Assembly (NCBI GenBank): GCA_039545295.1
Contig: BCIK01000008.1
Coordinates: forward strand, 450,487 to 514,486
Length of the DNA: 64,000 bases
From: Udeniomyces pyricola
Taxonomy: Eukaryota > Basidiomycota > Tremellomycetes > Cystofilobasidiales > Mrakiaceae
Reading direction: 5' to 3'
The notes beneath the pieces were generated by a model. That model was not told the DNA's origin. It made no database searches and saw only the letters and a program-made list of their open reading frames with translations. Positions 35,330-48,300 of this stretch are shown piece after piece. Both the position numbers and the translations under genes were made by a program. Each line of letters opens with the position of its first letter. Within the stretch, counting starts at the first letter, position 1.

Positions 35330-37706
35330 ATGCCTCTGACTCAAACCAAAGAGGCCCTCACGCTTACCGTCGGAACCGCATCATGCAAAGTCTTGTACGT
35401 ATTGACTTTCAACCTGAGCTGACGTGCCTGTGAAAATCATGGATTGCGAGTCCTTCATGAAGATTTAAGCTATCCTGCTTGGTACCATATATATAGCTGA
35501 TAGGGTGGGGTCAGACGGGAGTTTTGAATCCCCCCCCCCCCCCCCTCCCTCCCCCTCCCGTTATATATGCAGCGGTGCTGTTCGACTACCTATACATATT
35601 GTCAATCCTGCTGAATCATCAATCAAACGATCGCTCATGATTCTGGTCTCTTGTCTTCCTGTTTTTTTTTTCTTTTCTCTTCTTCTTCTTGACCTTCTCA
35701 TCCTGACATAAATCAGATACTTCGGAGCCCATGTAACTTCCTGGATTTCTCAAGGTTCGAAGGCCGATCACAGTGGCGATTTAGCCAGCGCTGTCACGAA
35801 GACGACGACCGACGGTTCTGATCCGGCCCAAGAGCGTTTGTTCATGAGCAAGAGTACGTTATTAGGTCGAAAAAAAAAGCCCGATCGGGTTCTTCGTCTT
35901 CTTTTTCCAATCTATTCGCTTGTGACGAGAGAAAGCAGCTAGAGGAAAAAGGGGGGAAGATGAACCGGTATTTCCATTGCAGAGTAGCTTTTTTTTGTTG
36001 TCGACGTGCTTGATATTGATAATTTAAAAAGATTAACGACTGTGGCGTATCGTGTATCACGTTGGCTGATCAAGTGGTTTTTTTCTTTCTTGTCATTACT
36101 TATGTACTTTGACCAATTGGTCGATTTGTGTTTTCCTCTTCTCTCTTCCCCCCCCCCTCCGCTTTCGATCTTTATCTATGCTCAGAGGCTATCCTCGATG
36201 GATCTGCTCCTGTGAGTTCTCTTATTTCTCAACGGTGTCTACTGGATTTTTTGTGTTTTTTTTTTGTGTGTTTTTTTTTTTTCACTGATTCTCTATTGGA
36301 TCTGTCTACCGCGATGTAAAATCCCAACCCAGATTCGAGGTAAACATCGATTGGGAAACGGATTCTTCGAGTTCAAAACCAACGAAAGAGGATCCCTGCT
36401 GATCATGTGTTCTTATTTTTACTTTACCTTTTTTGACTATGCTTGTACAGGTGGTATTCCTATTGCTTTCCCCATTTTTGCAACGGATGTTCATCCCGAA
36501 CACCCTCAGCTGGTACGACTCCTGCCTACACCAACCAACGCGCGCCTGCTGCTTCCTTTTCCACAGCTTTCTTCCCCCCCGAATGAGATGTGGATTCATA
36601 TCGCCATGCATGGAATCTCGGACTGACATCTTGCTCTCTTCATCCTTCTCTTTTCTTTTTATACCAGGGAGGAGCTCACGGTTTCGCTCGTATCAACCTC
36701 TGGAACCTCACGTCCCAATCCTCCACCCCTACCTCGGAATCCATTACCCTAACCCTGGAGCCCACCGCCGAAAACGCCATCGTCTCCAAATACGGGTTCG
36801 ACCACTTCCAACTTGAGTACCAAGTGACGCTCGACGAAAGGACGCTGTCGACCGAGTTGGTTGTTAAGAATGTGGGGAATGAGAGCTTTAGGTTCAATTC
36901 GTGTTTCCATACGTGTCAGTATAGCCCCGAGTTAGGGCATCTAGATCCTGTGTTCCAGACGTATACTAACGAGATTCTCTCCATGGGTAAATAAATGGAT
37001 TTAAACTTGGATCCCAACGTCTGTACTGTCACCCTGCAGACTATCAGATCCCGACCTCTCTATCATCTGCCACCCTCTCCCCTCTTTCCGGTGTAGAATA
37101 CGTCTCTCGCCTTCCTCAGCACGCTCAAGATGGGGCGCAGCGCGACGAGAAGGAAGACGTCGTCCTGACCGAAGAAACGGCAAGATGCTACCACCTCCCA
37201 GCTGACAAGGACAGCTCGGTCACCATCACCTATGGTCCGGAACGACAAGGCCAAGGCGTCGAGGTCACGGCAAAAGGTTGGAAAGATGCCATGTACGTGT
37301 ATCGGAGGATCTTGGCATGTTTGATGGCGATAGATAGATTACTTCGGGTTGAGCTGGCCCGTCTGTTTCGAGCGTGGGGTCAAAAATCGTCGATTGATCG
37401 GGTCTTTGAGGTGTTTTGTTTCTCTGCGTTGGTAGTCTTTGGAATCCAGGATTTAAGCCATGCACAGGCCCTATCGGCGACTTGCACGAAGGTGGACATG
37501 AAGAGTTCGTCACACGTCTTCCTCCCCCCCCCCCCCTTCTCTCTAACAACGTTTCTACCAAGGCTTAATGTGTCCTAACCTTTCTTTTCTGGCGTTGGCA
37601 ATTTGGGAATAGGTTTATCTGCTGGGAACCCGGGATGATCAGCGAGCTGAAAGTATTGGAGGGCGGTCAGTCTTGGTGTGGGACCCAAGTGATGCGCGCG
37701 CTTTAA
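35330..37706 (+). CDS. Glucose-6-phosphate 1-epimerase (aldose-1-epimerase family)
   Basis: This enzyme interconverts alpha and beta anomers of hexose-6-phosphates, as yeast YMR099C does. Exons in order give MPLTQTKEALTLTVG, YFGAHVTSWIS, FMSKKAILDGSAP, IRG-GIPIAFPIFATDVHPE, GGAHGFARINLWNL (with the catalytic-type His), then FRFNSCFHTY-YQIPTS, LSPLSGVEYVSRL, KDAILWNPGFKP, and EFICWEPGMISELKVLEGG near the end. The stop is TAA 37704-37706. The codons for Ile-Arg come from a 7-nt exon (36333-36339) flanked by AG and GTAAAC; without it the IRGGIP motif cannot be made in frame. The donor after FHT is GTCAGT near 36914; the open frame beyond it is intronic. Length and motifs match the family. Confidence 0.93.
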
Positions 37707-39130
37707 AATGTCCGCCGCGTGATTGACGTTAGCCAGTAATGATAGTGAAGGGATGAAAGTGAACGATAGACGATGCGGCGGGAAGGAGGCCGGAGGCGAT
37801 CACGGTGGGCCAGTTGTATTTTATGCGAGTGTAGCAGATCCAGTCATTCCGAGAGCATGATCAGTACAAAAGGGTTGTAGAAAGAGACAGCGAGTTGGCT
37901 ATAAATATGGCTATATCATCGAGATGATGCCGGTCGGCTCACGATTGATGGGTTCATCGCATCTCATCTAACTCCAGATCTCGCTCCATCCGCCTATAAT
38001 TACCCCGGCTACTACTTGGGCGCCCGCTCGCAGTGATCGAAGAAGTGATGAGTTCCTTGAGAGTGATGCCTGTACACCAAGTTCGCCCCGACGAGCGTCA
38101 AGGGGAAACCAGTACAAGGTGACCAAGTTTAAGAGGGTGCACGTCCAGGTGTCGAGATCGGTCGTGTTGATGATCAGTTTCGGTGTAACACATACGGTCG
38201 CGGTGCTTATAAGCAGGCAGGCGGCTGGGTCTCAGAGGTAGCCTCAACTGATCACTCTGATGACGCCGGACTCTCACTCACCCATGCACGTCGAGAGAAA
38301 GCAATAGAAAACAAAGGCGATCCTATCAAGTCATATCAATCAAGTATACGTTGCCAAGAAACCAAAAGGGATCCAAGGACCGAACTACATTAGTACCTGT
38401 TCGACCTGGACTTGGTTAGACGCTCGAGTCGAAGATTATGTCGACGACATCACTTTCCACGCTGAGGCGTGAGCGAGCGAGGCTTCGAATCCTAGGTATG
38501 AAGACTCGGTTTCTTACAACAAGAGGACACAGCTGAAGAGGAAGACGTGAAACGACGTCGAGTCGGTGGAAACTGGACCGGCAGACATATGTGATGGAAA
38601 GATCACGGATTAGATCGTTGATTGGAGCTGATATTAACGTTAAGTGAGTCGGTTGTTAGCCAGATGGATGTGCGGGTGGATGTTGAGCGCGATCACAATG
38701 GCAAACACGTCCTGCGAGATCATCGCGAATTGTCCCGTCATTTCATGCCGGACCATCAGGACCCACTTATGCAAAATCGTGGATTAAATTAGAAAGCCGC
38801 GTGTAGTTCATCTGCTCTCATACAAGTCCCAGTTTTGCAGCCGTTGAGCGGATTATTCCCTTTTTTTTTTCTTTGCCTGTGGGAAGCTCAGAATCATGAT
38901 GTACCAGATTTCCTGGATTTCTGGAGATGCGCGCGAGGACTTTCCAGGAATTTGCCTAGATAGTCCAAGGGTTTGTCTAGATCAATCTTCATTGAATAAG
39001 TGCATAGTTCCATGACTGCGGCACGATTTGGGTAGGCGAGCGCTCTCTAGTAGTATACGATTTGTAGACGTAGAAATATGCCTCATGCAATTCATCCATC
39101 CATAATCTACTCTCCTCAACCTCCCAAGCC
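37707..39130. other. 1.4 kb region without protein genes
   Basis: This is a convergent 3' region between the epimerase (+) and CTNNBL1 (-). It is much less pyrimidine-skewed than other intergenic stretches and has no open frame of 60 codons over about 1.3 kb. A clean TATA-like element (ctataaatat) lies near 37901. A gtgatga box C-like motif near 38047 has no partner D box nearby. I can assign no gene, but an unannotated noncoding transcript is possible. Confidence 0.4.
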
Positions 39131-42100
39131 TACACGAGTCCCTTAAGGTAACCCATGAGCCCCTGCAAGATAATGCGTTGACCTTCGACCTTTTCATCAA
39201 CGCTGTCTTCGTCGGGATTATCGCCGATGTTATCGTACTGCTCCTGCAGGACATCGATGATTTCTTGGAACGTCTGGTCCTTGCGCGAGAGAAGTAGGGA
39301 GGCTTGATCGCGAGCCTAGCAACACGATAAGAACAAAGCGTTGAGATGGGTGTCGTTCCGAGGCATATGAAAAGTCATGCAGTGAGCAAATCACAGGCAA
39401 AGAAGTGAACCATGCAGGCCAGATAGCAGAAGCCCTGAGGATGATAAAGAAAAGAGAAAATGATGCGTACCCCATCGTCTTCCATGATGAGCCAAGCCAG
39501 AATGAAATCGATCATTTGAAGGGTGAAGAGGCCCCCTTCGAGTCGCCGAAGGTAGAACATCTCTTCCTCATCCTCGTCGGTATCACGATCCTCCTTGGCA
39601 ATGGCCTGTTCAGCACCACCGGACCGACGGAGAAATTACTGTATCAGCCTGTATTCGATTCTGCGAGGGGTGGAAGGACGTATGTCCCCGAAATGGGAAA
39701 TAAGAGATGAAAGCCGGGGAGGGGGAAGAGGACAGGAGATTTGCACCTTTCGCTCCGCAAAGATCTGGCTCTCCACCGCGCCCAATTTGCCTTCAACATC
39801 CTCCCTCAGCTCCAGAAGTCGATCGACCTTTTCGTACGAGCCTTCAACAAACTTGGCGAGAAGTCGGATCCGAGGCGCTGAGTCCGAAGCAAGGCTCGTG
39901 AAGAGGGAGACGAGGATCCCGAGGATGTGTTCGTTGTCGGAAGGTAGGAGGCGCGATTTCTTGGATCCTTTACCCATCTGATTGAGCACAGGAATAACAA
40001 ATTGCACAAGTCCAAATAGGTCGTTAATAGCGGACCTGAAAGCGTCTCAAGTTTACAGCGCGTGACAGAAAAAAAACGCTCTCCAAAACAGCCGTTGAGA
40101 TAGAATGCAGAGGGAGAGAGAGAATGTTTTCTTAAACCGAAAACTCACCAAAGCAGGGAACAAGCTTTTCAATCCCAAAGCCTCGACGAACCTTTCGCAA
40201 CCGACTTCACCTTCTTTCCCACTCAAAGCGTGATCCAACACCTTGATACTCCTCGTCCGAGCAAGCTTCTTCTCGCGCATGCAAATGACCATGAGCTCCA
40301 CTCCTTCGGACTCAAAGAAGGAGTGTTTCAGCTCGGGCTCGGCGAGAAGGGAGCACAAGGCATCAAAGGCGTTTTCGAGGAACTCTTCCTCTTCGGAGGA
40401 AGGAGGATCAACTTTGCGGTATTGCTGCGCATGAAGTCAGAAGAGTAGGTGGAGGGATACCGGTCAGTCGAGGTGACATGAGTCAACTACGGGGTTGGAA
40501 GATAGGGCGTAAAAGGAGGGACAAACAGCGACAACACGCAAAAGAACGTCGATTCCTGTTTGTGCTCCGACCGCCAGCCGATTCGGTCTTGATTGCTGAA
40601 GCAGAATAGCAAGAATCTGAAAACAAGAAAACGGCCAAACGAGATGGAGATGTTGAGCATGGATCAGCCGAGGATGATTCGACAAATCAGGATGTTAGGA
40701 CTCTCGGCAGGTCAAAGCCGGAACTGGACTTACCTCGGACGCGTATTGCTTGTTAGAGTCGTACTCTTTGACAAGGATTCGATCGAGGACCCATTTGACG
40801 ACCGTCGTCGACTTGACCAGCGTTTCGGCCAGCGCAGGATCGAACGACAGGAGATTCTCAAAGATACCTAGTGACAGAAAGGTGGGTCAATCATAGTGAG
40901 GTTCAGTCAGTCTAGCGTACGTGCACGTGTTGACGTGAGACAGCGGAAAGGTACACGCACCCAACGTCTGGAAGACACCAGTCCGATCAGCCTCCTCCTT
41001 TTCGTCCAGACGGTAGAGGTTAGCAATGAGGAGCTCAAAGATATTGACGTCCAACTAACAAAAAGAAAAGATACAACAGGATCTAAATGAGCACGTGAGT
41101 TTGAAACATCGACCCTGAGATGTTGAGATTGCAAAGCCTCACCAAAGCGTTGATCAGCGCGCCCATGCCTCCTCTCGCTCCACTTCCCTGTTCTTCCTCA
41201 TCTTCATCCTCGTCCTCGTCTTCCTCACCCCCTTCGACATCCTCCTCCGTCAGCTCGACGAGGACCATGACGACGTCGAGAGCAATGTCTGTGTTTTCGT
41301 GCGAGAGCAACTCGGCGAGGAGGGAGACAGACCCGGCCTTGACAAACTCTGGGTAGAACACCTTGGGGTTCTGGGGCAACGTCGAGGTCAAAGAGTGCAG
41401 AGCCGAGTCCAGATTTGACTCAGAGTCAATGAATCTGTCGTACAGACGTCGATGGAGATCATGATGAAAGGTGAAGAGGAGAAGGGGAAGAGGGAAGGGG
41501 ATGCGGTTCAAGCGCAGAATGAACGAAACACAATCACTTAGTTCATTAACAAGATGATCTTCCCCTTGACTGTAAGTGCACATATACTGTCTTAGTGACC
41601 TTACTTTTCAGGCTCGTCTGGGAACTTGACCCGCATCTCCTGATTCTTCTTGACGGCACGTTCGAATTGGATCAATTGCCTTCGGAGGGCTGGCAACGTG
41701 ATCTCGCCTTCTCCATCCTGGCCAGATTCACCAGCCCTATCGAACCTGTTGCGAATGAAAGAGAATACAGAGAAGAAGAAGAAAAACTATCAGACCCTGC
41801 GTACAAAGGGTAAACCGTTAGTCAAGTTGATCCGGAACGTCACGTACAAATCAAGGATGTGTTTCTGATCCTCATTGAGACCACCACCAAACATCCTTCC
41901 CTCATCATCTTCGTCAACGAAGTAATCTGCATCCCCTCCGGCTAAAGGCAAGTTTCCATAAGAAAGAGACAAGCAAGTAGATATAGAGACAAGGCAAGAT
42001 CAGCCTGGTTACATTTAGAGCACGCGCAACGCCGAGATTCCGACGTGACGGGCGAGGGGTGAATTGAATAACTCGACTCCAGAATGAGGACATACGAGCG

Positions 42101-42527
42101 AAATCATAAGGATCTCCCTGCTGCTCGAGCATCTCCTCGTCTTCTTCGTCGCGAACGACGGCACGCTGCTTGCCTTTGGCATTGGCGGAAGGCGTCGGAA
42201 CGGGCTCATCGTCGTTAGGTCGGAACTTCTTGAGATCCTCTGAGGGTGGGAGAACAGAAGGAGACGGAAAGGCTCATGGTAAGCATCGAAACCCATAGGT
42301 GGCGAGCTTCAACGAAATTTACCTACCTGCTGACGGAAGGTCGCCGAACTTGCGCTTGTTGGATGAAGAGGGCAAGGAGGGAACCTGACAGAAGTCAAGG
42401 GGTTGCCGATTGGAACGCGATGAGCAACGAAACGTTTGGGAAACGAAGGTGTGACTGTGAATGGATGTCGGACGGAAGTTGGGTATGCAGGATGAGTGCT
42501 GACCTTGAACATTTTGTCGATGTCCAT
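39131..42527 (-). CDS. CTNNBL1: Beta-catenin-like protein 1, spliceosome-associated armadillo protein
   Basis: CTNNBL1 is an armadillo-repeat protein associated with the Prp19/CDC5L complex of the spliceosome. Thirteen or so exons join cleanly. They encode MDIDKMFK (42504-42527), a basic segment with SNKRKFGDLPSAG, an acidic stretch (RDEEDEEMLEQQGDPYDFA), FERAVKKNQEMRVKFPDEPE, FIDSESNLDSALHSLTSTLP, LLSHENTDIALDVVMVLVEL, an Asp/Glu loop, YRLDEKEEADRTGVFQTLG, FENLLSFDPALAETLVKS, ILAILLQQSRPNRLAV, the IKVLDHALSGKEG region, LAKFVEGSYEKVDRLLELRE, FYLRRLEGGLFTLQMIDFIL and a C-terminus ending GYLKGLV. The order and spacing match human CTNNBL1. The intron before MGKGSKKSR ends at an AG near 39978; an earlier AG would bring a stop. 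It is divergent from the RBM42-like gene. Confidence 0.93.
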
Positions 42528-42896
42528 GATGATTGGACGATGGAAGGAGTGATAGGATGAGGGGTGTGTGGTCTTGGTGGCTGCTGGTTTGTTGAATGAG
42601 ATTGTTCGTTTCCACACCGGTCCACTCGAATCCTCTGTGGGATTGATGATGATGATGAGTTGATATACGATACATGTGTACTGCCAGTTGACGTTATCCC
42701 CCATCCACCACCATCCATCACCGTATCATTGTTCCATCCCCGTTCCCATCATCCTCCAGGTCGGTATCCCCAAACACACTCTGCTCTTCACAAGGCCGGC
42801 CACTAGAATCAATCGCTACCCGTTCCGAGCTTGTCCTTGCATCCTCCCTACTCCCTTCTTCCATCCACCGTTTCTTTCCCTACCGCATCCTACATC
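42528..42896. promoter_or_regulatory. Bidirectional promoter CTNNBL1/RBM42
   Basis: Only 369 bp separate the two divergent start codons. It contains a CCATCC-rich stretch (42698-42740) on the RBM42 sense strand. On the CTNNBL1 side there is a tract of gatgatgatgatg (42640-42660). No other gene. Confidence 0.55.
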
Positions 42897-44488
42897 ATGG
42901 ATACCTCTGGTTACGACGTCAAGTCTTGGCAAATCGTAAGCCTCATTTGATTCTTAAATGTCCCCTTCTGTTGCTTTTATCACTAGCCCCTTGAGTGATG
43001 CAATGGTCTCATCCCCCCCCCCTTTCATTCCCGCTTCTTTCGATCCAACCCTGCAGTACTACGAAGCTCAAGGCTACGACAAAGCGACCGCTATCTCTTA
43101 TGCTCAATATGCTGTTCAATCAGCTGCTGCTGCCGCCGCCGCGGCTGCTCAACCTGAAATAGTAGCGGGACCTTCGAACCCGGACTGGGTACGGCGCGTT
43201 CATCCGCTACCTCAGCTAGCTCGTTACTTGCCTGTCACTCGTCTAACTTCCTCTGTCTCGCTTTTTGCTACTTCCTATATCTGATCGTAACAACAATCCA
43301 CCAGTATGAACAAGGCGCACCCGGTTACGGTGTCCAGATCAATCCGTGGGACACTGAAGCACTACAGGCGCAGGCTGCCTACGCAGCGCTCGATCCCAAT
43401 GCTGTGGCGGGCGGTAGTGGAACCACCGGTGGACTCGGTGCTACCCCTGGAGTGGGAGCTGGTGCCGATGCTGAAGGAGGCAAGATCAAAGGCAAACGAA
43501 CGACTGTCATTCGAAAAGGTGGAGGCAAGATGTGGGACGAGTGAGTGGTCTCATCCATAGCTGGAGTTTGTCACGTCAAGCAAGATCTTGGTGGGGACCC
43601 TGACGCGTCTCTTCTCGACTACTTTTCTCCCTCTTTCCTTGACGATCTCGTTTTTTTTTTCCTTGATTTGTATATCAGTCCTACGCTGACGGAATGGGAT
43701 CCAAAGTGGTTCCGCCTGTTCGTCTCGGATGTCTCGAACGATTGCACGGAGAAAGTCCTCACGGAAGCCTTTGAGAAGTACGCCTCGTTCAAAAAGGTCA
43801 AGGTCGTCAAGGATCGACTCTCCAACAAGGTACAGTCTTTGAAGCCATGCACTACACCAGATATCGAATTTATCCCAGAAACCGTGGAAATGCTCGCTTT
43901 TGGGGTTTTTTTACACTGAGGAGCGGGTGAAAAGGAAATCGATACTGACTCAGTCTTCCCTTTCGCATGTCTTTCTTTACCTTTTTCCCTTTTGTTCAAA
44001 CATCTTCCTTGCTTTTCATCCTACGGGCGTCCTCCTCACCAAACCGAAACCAAACCGAACCGAACGAAACCAACGTCTATGCTGGATCGATCTCTACAGT
44101 CCAAGTATGCGTTCCTCGCGTTTTCGGACCCGGAAGACTTTTTGCTCGCGTGGAAGCAGATGGACGGCAAGTACGTCGGGAACCGACCGATCCGATTGAG
44201 TAAAGCGACGACCAACGTCCGCAGCGTCGATATCGGAAGCAAGAAAGCGAAGATGTTTGATAAAGTGCGAAAACAACATTTCACTTCTTGGTCACAGAAG
44301 GCGAGCGGGAGGGTAGAGGGGGAAATGGGGGGGGGGGGGAAGGAGGCATGATTTGTGAAAACTTGGATCTTGACTGACCCTTTGCTTTCGTTCTTGTCTT
44401 TCGTTCGCCTTCTTCCTATCCCATCTCACACATCCAGGCCGTCGGTAAAGGAGGTGTCGGAGTTGGTCCCAGAGGTCGAGTCATGTAA
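42897..44488 (+). CDS. RBM42: RBM42-like RRM protein
   Basis: Six exons encode a protein of roughly 265 residues: MDTSGYDVKSWQI, YYEAQGYDKATAISYAQYAV plus a polyalanine stretch, a Gly/Ala-rich linker, KGKRTTVIRKGGGKMWDD, then one RNA-recognition motif. The RRM reads PTLTEWDPKWFRLFVSDVS (RNP2 region LFVSDV), DCTEKVLTEAFEKYASFKKV, KVVKDRLSNKSKYAFLAFSD (RNP1 region) and KQMDGKYVGNRPIRLSKATT. It ends AVGKGGVGVGPRGRVM. The WD-x-WFRLFVSDV entry and KYVGNRPIRL exit are typical of RBM42, a splicing-associated protein found with the tri-snRNP in animals. Start ATG 42897 is supported by in-phase splicing to the exon after CCTGCAG. Confidence 0.9.
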
Positions 44489-45378
44489 AAACAAAACAAA
44501 ACAAAAAAACTCCTCCGCCGTTCAAAGATGAACAACAGAGAGTGAGAGAAAGAGAGAGTGTATGGCCGATTCGTTTACTACAACCAAGCTACCAGAGCAC
44601 ACAAATAGGCACGTGCGGAATTGCGTTAATGGGGAGAACCAAGACTTGGGAGGGGGGNGGGGGGGGGNGGGGGGGTTGGTGTCACGTTGAATGATTTCCC
44701 TCGATCCGATCGATGTATTGTCATAGTAAGCAAGTTGTTCGGCTAATGATGACAATAGATCGGTTTACATATGTATATATATCAGGTCGTGTGTCGAAAG
44801 TGATAACAGCTCCTTACAGTCTAAGTTACTAATGCGCGACATCAATGTTGATCATTATGGTATTTCGATCATGATATCTGATCTGTTGAGCCCTGAACTT
44901 TTCTTAAAATCACGAATCCGTTGTGATGATGGACATTGCGATGTGATCAGGCCGGACGCATGATTGATTCGATCAGTTGTATATAATGAGAAAGCAGGAG
45001 AACTTGAATGGATGGATGGTGGTGAATGAAGGGGACGAACAAGGTGGCTGGATAAATATTGGAGGTACTAGTATACGACAGATTACTAGTCAATGCAAGG
45101 ATTTAAAACGTGCGTCTATAGAATAGAGTGAAAACAAAAGAGAGAGAAAAGAAAACAGGGAAAGCTTTTACGCAGACTTAGGTCGGGTTTTGGATGAAAT
45201 GGATACTAGTTCGAGGAACGACCAAGACCTGAGAAAAGAAAAGGGGGCAATCAAAGGGTACGAAAAAAGGGACAAGAAAAAAAAAACCGCCATCGTATAG
45301 AACAAGAGGGATCGGAAACAAGGATGGGAAATACATGGAGACTTTAGGTTGTGACACGTGGTAGGAGCGGATGATTAG
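44489..45378. other. Convergent 3' region with G-runs
   Basis: About 0.9 kb between the RBM42-like stop and the proposed end of the CC1-box gene. It holds a G-run with two N bases (44651-44675) and AT-rich sequence with several tatata and GATC-rich segments (44760-45000). No gene recognised. Confidence 0.45.
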
Positions 45379-48300
45379 TTAGAGGATCCGTCGAGAGGAT
45401 GATGATGCTGAGGAACGGAGGTGTTTCGGTTGATGTCGCTCAATAGCTCTGTTCAAGGCAAACACATTCAATGTGAACATACACAAAGCAGGACAGAAGA
45501 TAGTTAAAAGGGAAAGAAAGAATTTTAATGTGTGCGTGTGTGTCAGTATGGAAAGATGATCAATCCGCCGAGGCGGAAAACGTCCTCTTTTCTCCCTTCA
45601 AACCGCAAGACACACACTGACACTCACCTAAACTCTTTTCGTCCCTTCTTCACCATCTCCCTCACGAACACGGCTGCGATGAGCAAGACTTGCAGCACGA
45701 ACCAAAGCTCGACGAGGGCCCGGGTGAAATGATGGCCCCAGCGTTCGAGGCGGGTCGGGCACCGAGTCGAGAGAGGTTGGTCCATTGCAGAGGTATATAC
45801 CAAAATGTCCAAATCAAGGTCTGACAAGAGGGTCGTACCATCGGGTGGATCACTGTCCTCCACAGGGTTGGTTTCGTGACGGTCATCGTCATCGTCATCG
45901 TTGTCGTTTTTCGTATCGAAGTGGAATTTCGTATCCGACAAGATTGGCTTTTGATCCCTTTCCATCTTTCTCCTACTCGCCATTTCCTTCCTCTCAGAGA
46001 GCCTTATCGATTTCTTCTCCTCGCGTATCCTTTTCGACCCTTCTCCCGAACGAGTGGCTTCATGAACGGCAAAGATCGCTTCGAGCCGGCGACGTCGGGT
46101 TCGCAAGCGGTCTGATGACAGCAAAGCGACATGGGAAGGTCGAATAGAGTTATCGTCGTCGTCGTAATCGTCGTTGGAAGCGGGAGCATCCACGAAACCT
46201 TCGTCTTCATCTTCGTCATCGGTGAGATCGTTGGACGGGTAAGCGGTATCGTCGAGGTATGAAAGCAGTCTACTAGTCGTTCGACGCAGGAGGGTAGGTG
46301 GCTTAGGGGACGTTGGTATCGTGGTGATTTCTGAGGTCAAAGAGTGAGACTCGTTTCCTGGTTGCATGTGCCGCTGCTGATTCTGCAAGGTATCAGTTCG
46401 AGAGGAGATAGAGTTTGGATCGGCCCAGACGACCGACCGGACCGAGACGGCGAGATCGAGAAGGTCGTACGTTTCCGAATCAACGGATCGGGAAGAAGTC
46501 AAGAGTGAACCTGGAGGTAAGATGGGCTGGGTCAGATCCAGTACTGCATGGTTGCGGGGAACGTTAGGAGAAGACTGGGTAGAAAGAGTACAGGTGTTTG
46601 TGGATGCAGACGATAGAAGAGCAGAATTGATGGATTCGAGAACGATGTTGGGCGAGGGTAAGATGGACTGCAAATCGTGGTTGGAATGCCGATGATAAAG
46701 AGATCTACTCTGAGGATCCCGTCTCTGAGTAGATTGGGTTTGTTGAAGGTAGTCGTTACCATCCTCGTCATCGCAACCAAACGAGTCTCCCTCTTCATCC
46801 GACATCATCTCGACCTCTCCCTCCTGACACACCTCATCTTCCCCGCCAAGCCCAAATTCTTCATCCAGCAGCGTCAATGTTCGTTCACCCAGTTCCCATC
46901 GGTCATCCCTATCGCCTCCATCGAATCCCATCTCACTTCCATCGCTATCCAGCCTTCCTCCTTCGACCCCGTCCTCGTCGTCCCCTTCTCCTCGGTCCCA
47001 CCCATCTCGTTGCCGACTCATCTTCACGTCTTCATCTCCATCTCTCTCCCAGTCCACCCTTCCACTGCCCCTGATGCCTCTTAATTCGCTTCCCAAACTG
47101 ACGGGTTCACCCACGAGTCCAACGCTTCCCTGGCGGACACCAAACGCGCCTGCCCGCCTTCCCTGACGCATCTCCTCCGACGAAGCAGCCGAGCGACGAG
47201 CGATGGAACCTCCCCCAAACCGCATAGACGACGAAGAAGAGTGCGAGGACGACATCGGGATGAGGAAAGGAGAGTCATCGCCAGTCAAAGGAGAACTTGG
47301 GGTGAATGTACTGCTGCTGTGAGACGATGTGATGTGAAGACGGAAACTCTGAGTCGTCGGAGGATCCTCGACATAAGATTGAGAACTTGATGGGGTATTG
47401 GACAACATGAGGTAGTTGTGGGAAGGAAGTGAAGGGAGATCAGAAGGCTTTGGAGAGGGAGAAGAAGAAGGATCGCGTAGGCTCCGTTGTCGCTGAAGAT
47501 GCGACAGATCTTGCGTGGTGTTATCTGGCAACAGATGCTCTTTCGTTGGTTGCTGTCGTGATTCGGATCGAGCGTGGAGGGGTGAGGGCGACGAGGCTTG
47601 TAGACGCTCTTTTGGACCCAATGCTGCGACAGGTCCTGCACTTTTGGCCGGGGAAAAAAAGTCGCTTTGTACCGCTGCCGCCGCAGGAGACTTCCTCGGA
47701 GTGCTCTTCTTGCGTAACTCTTCGAATTGCCCAACCGTCGGAGGAGGCGTCGCTGTCGAACGATCCGAACCATCAGTTACCGCAAACCTTCCACTTTCCT
47801 TTCTATCTGTCCCACCACACTCTTCCTCAATCACTTCATAGACGCTTCGCAGCTCCTCCCCATCGCGAATGATCTTTTCCATGCGCGCGTCCCTCGTTCG
47901 ACGATCGCGGAGCATCTCCTCGTTGGCGAGTTCGAGTTCGCGTACTTTGTGCAAAAGTCGGGTGAGCGCATCGAGATGCGCGGTCGAATTGGGGGATGTA
48001 TTGACGTCGAGGAGAGAGCCAGCCTTGGGTTGAGGAAGCGAGGTTGAAGATGATGATTGATGTGGGGTTTCGGAGGTTGCCAAAGACGGGTCACGAAGCT
48101 CAGTGTCGAAAAAAGTGGGTAGAGGTACGGCGTTGGGTTTGGGTGTCTGAGATGAAGAAGATGCAGCCGAAGGAGACAAAGGCAGCGGATCGAACCGCTC
48201 CAATGGTCCGAGAGTTGTCGGATGTGCCAAAGGAGAGCAGGGCCGAGGCGTTTGAGAAAGGCTGCTTGAGCCAGAGGAGGGGTGGGTAACGTCTTGGTAT

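Noticed and set aside
38040..38110. Box C/D snoRNA candidate (gtgatga)
   Set aside because: No CTGA box D within a normal distance and no terminal stem.
38380..38500. Possible tRNA (gcttcgaatcc resembles a B box)
   Set aside because: The flanking five bases do not pair to make a T-stem, and no matching acceptor or D-arm could be folded around it.
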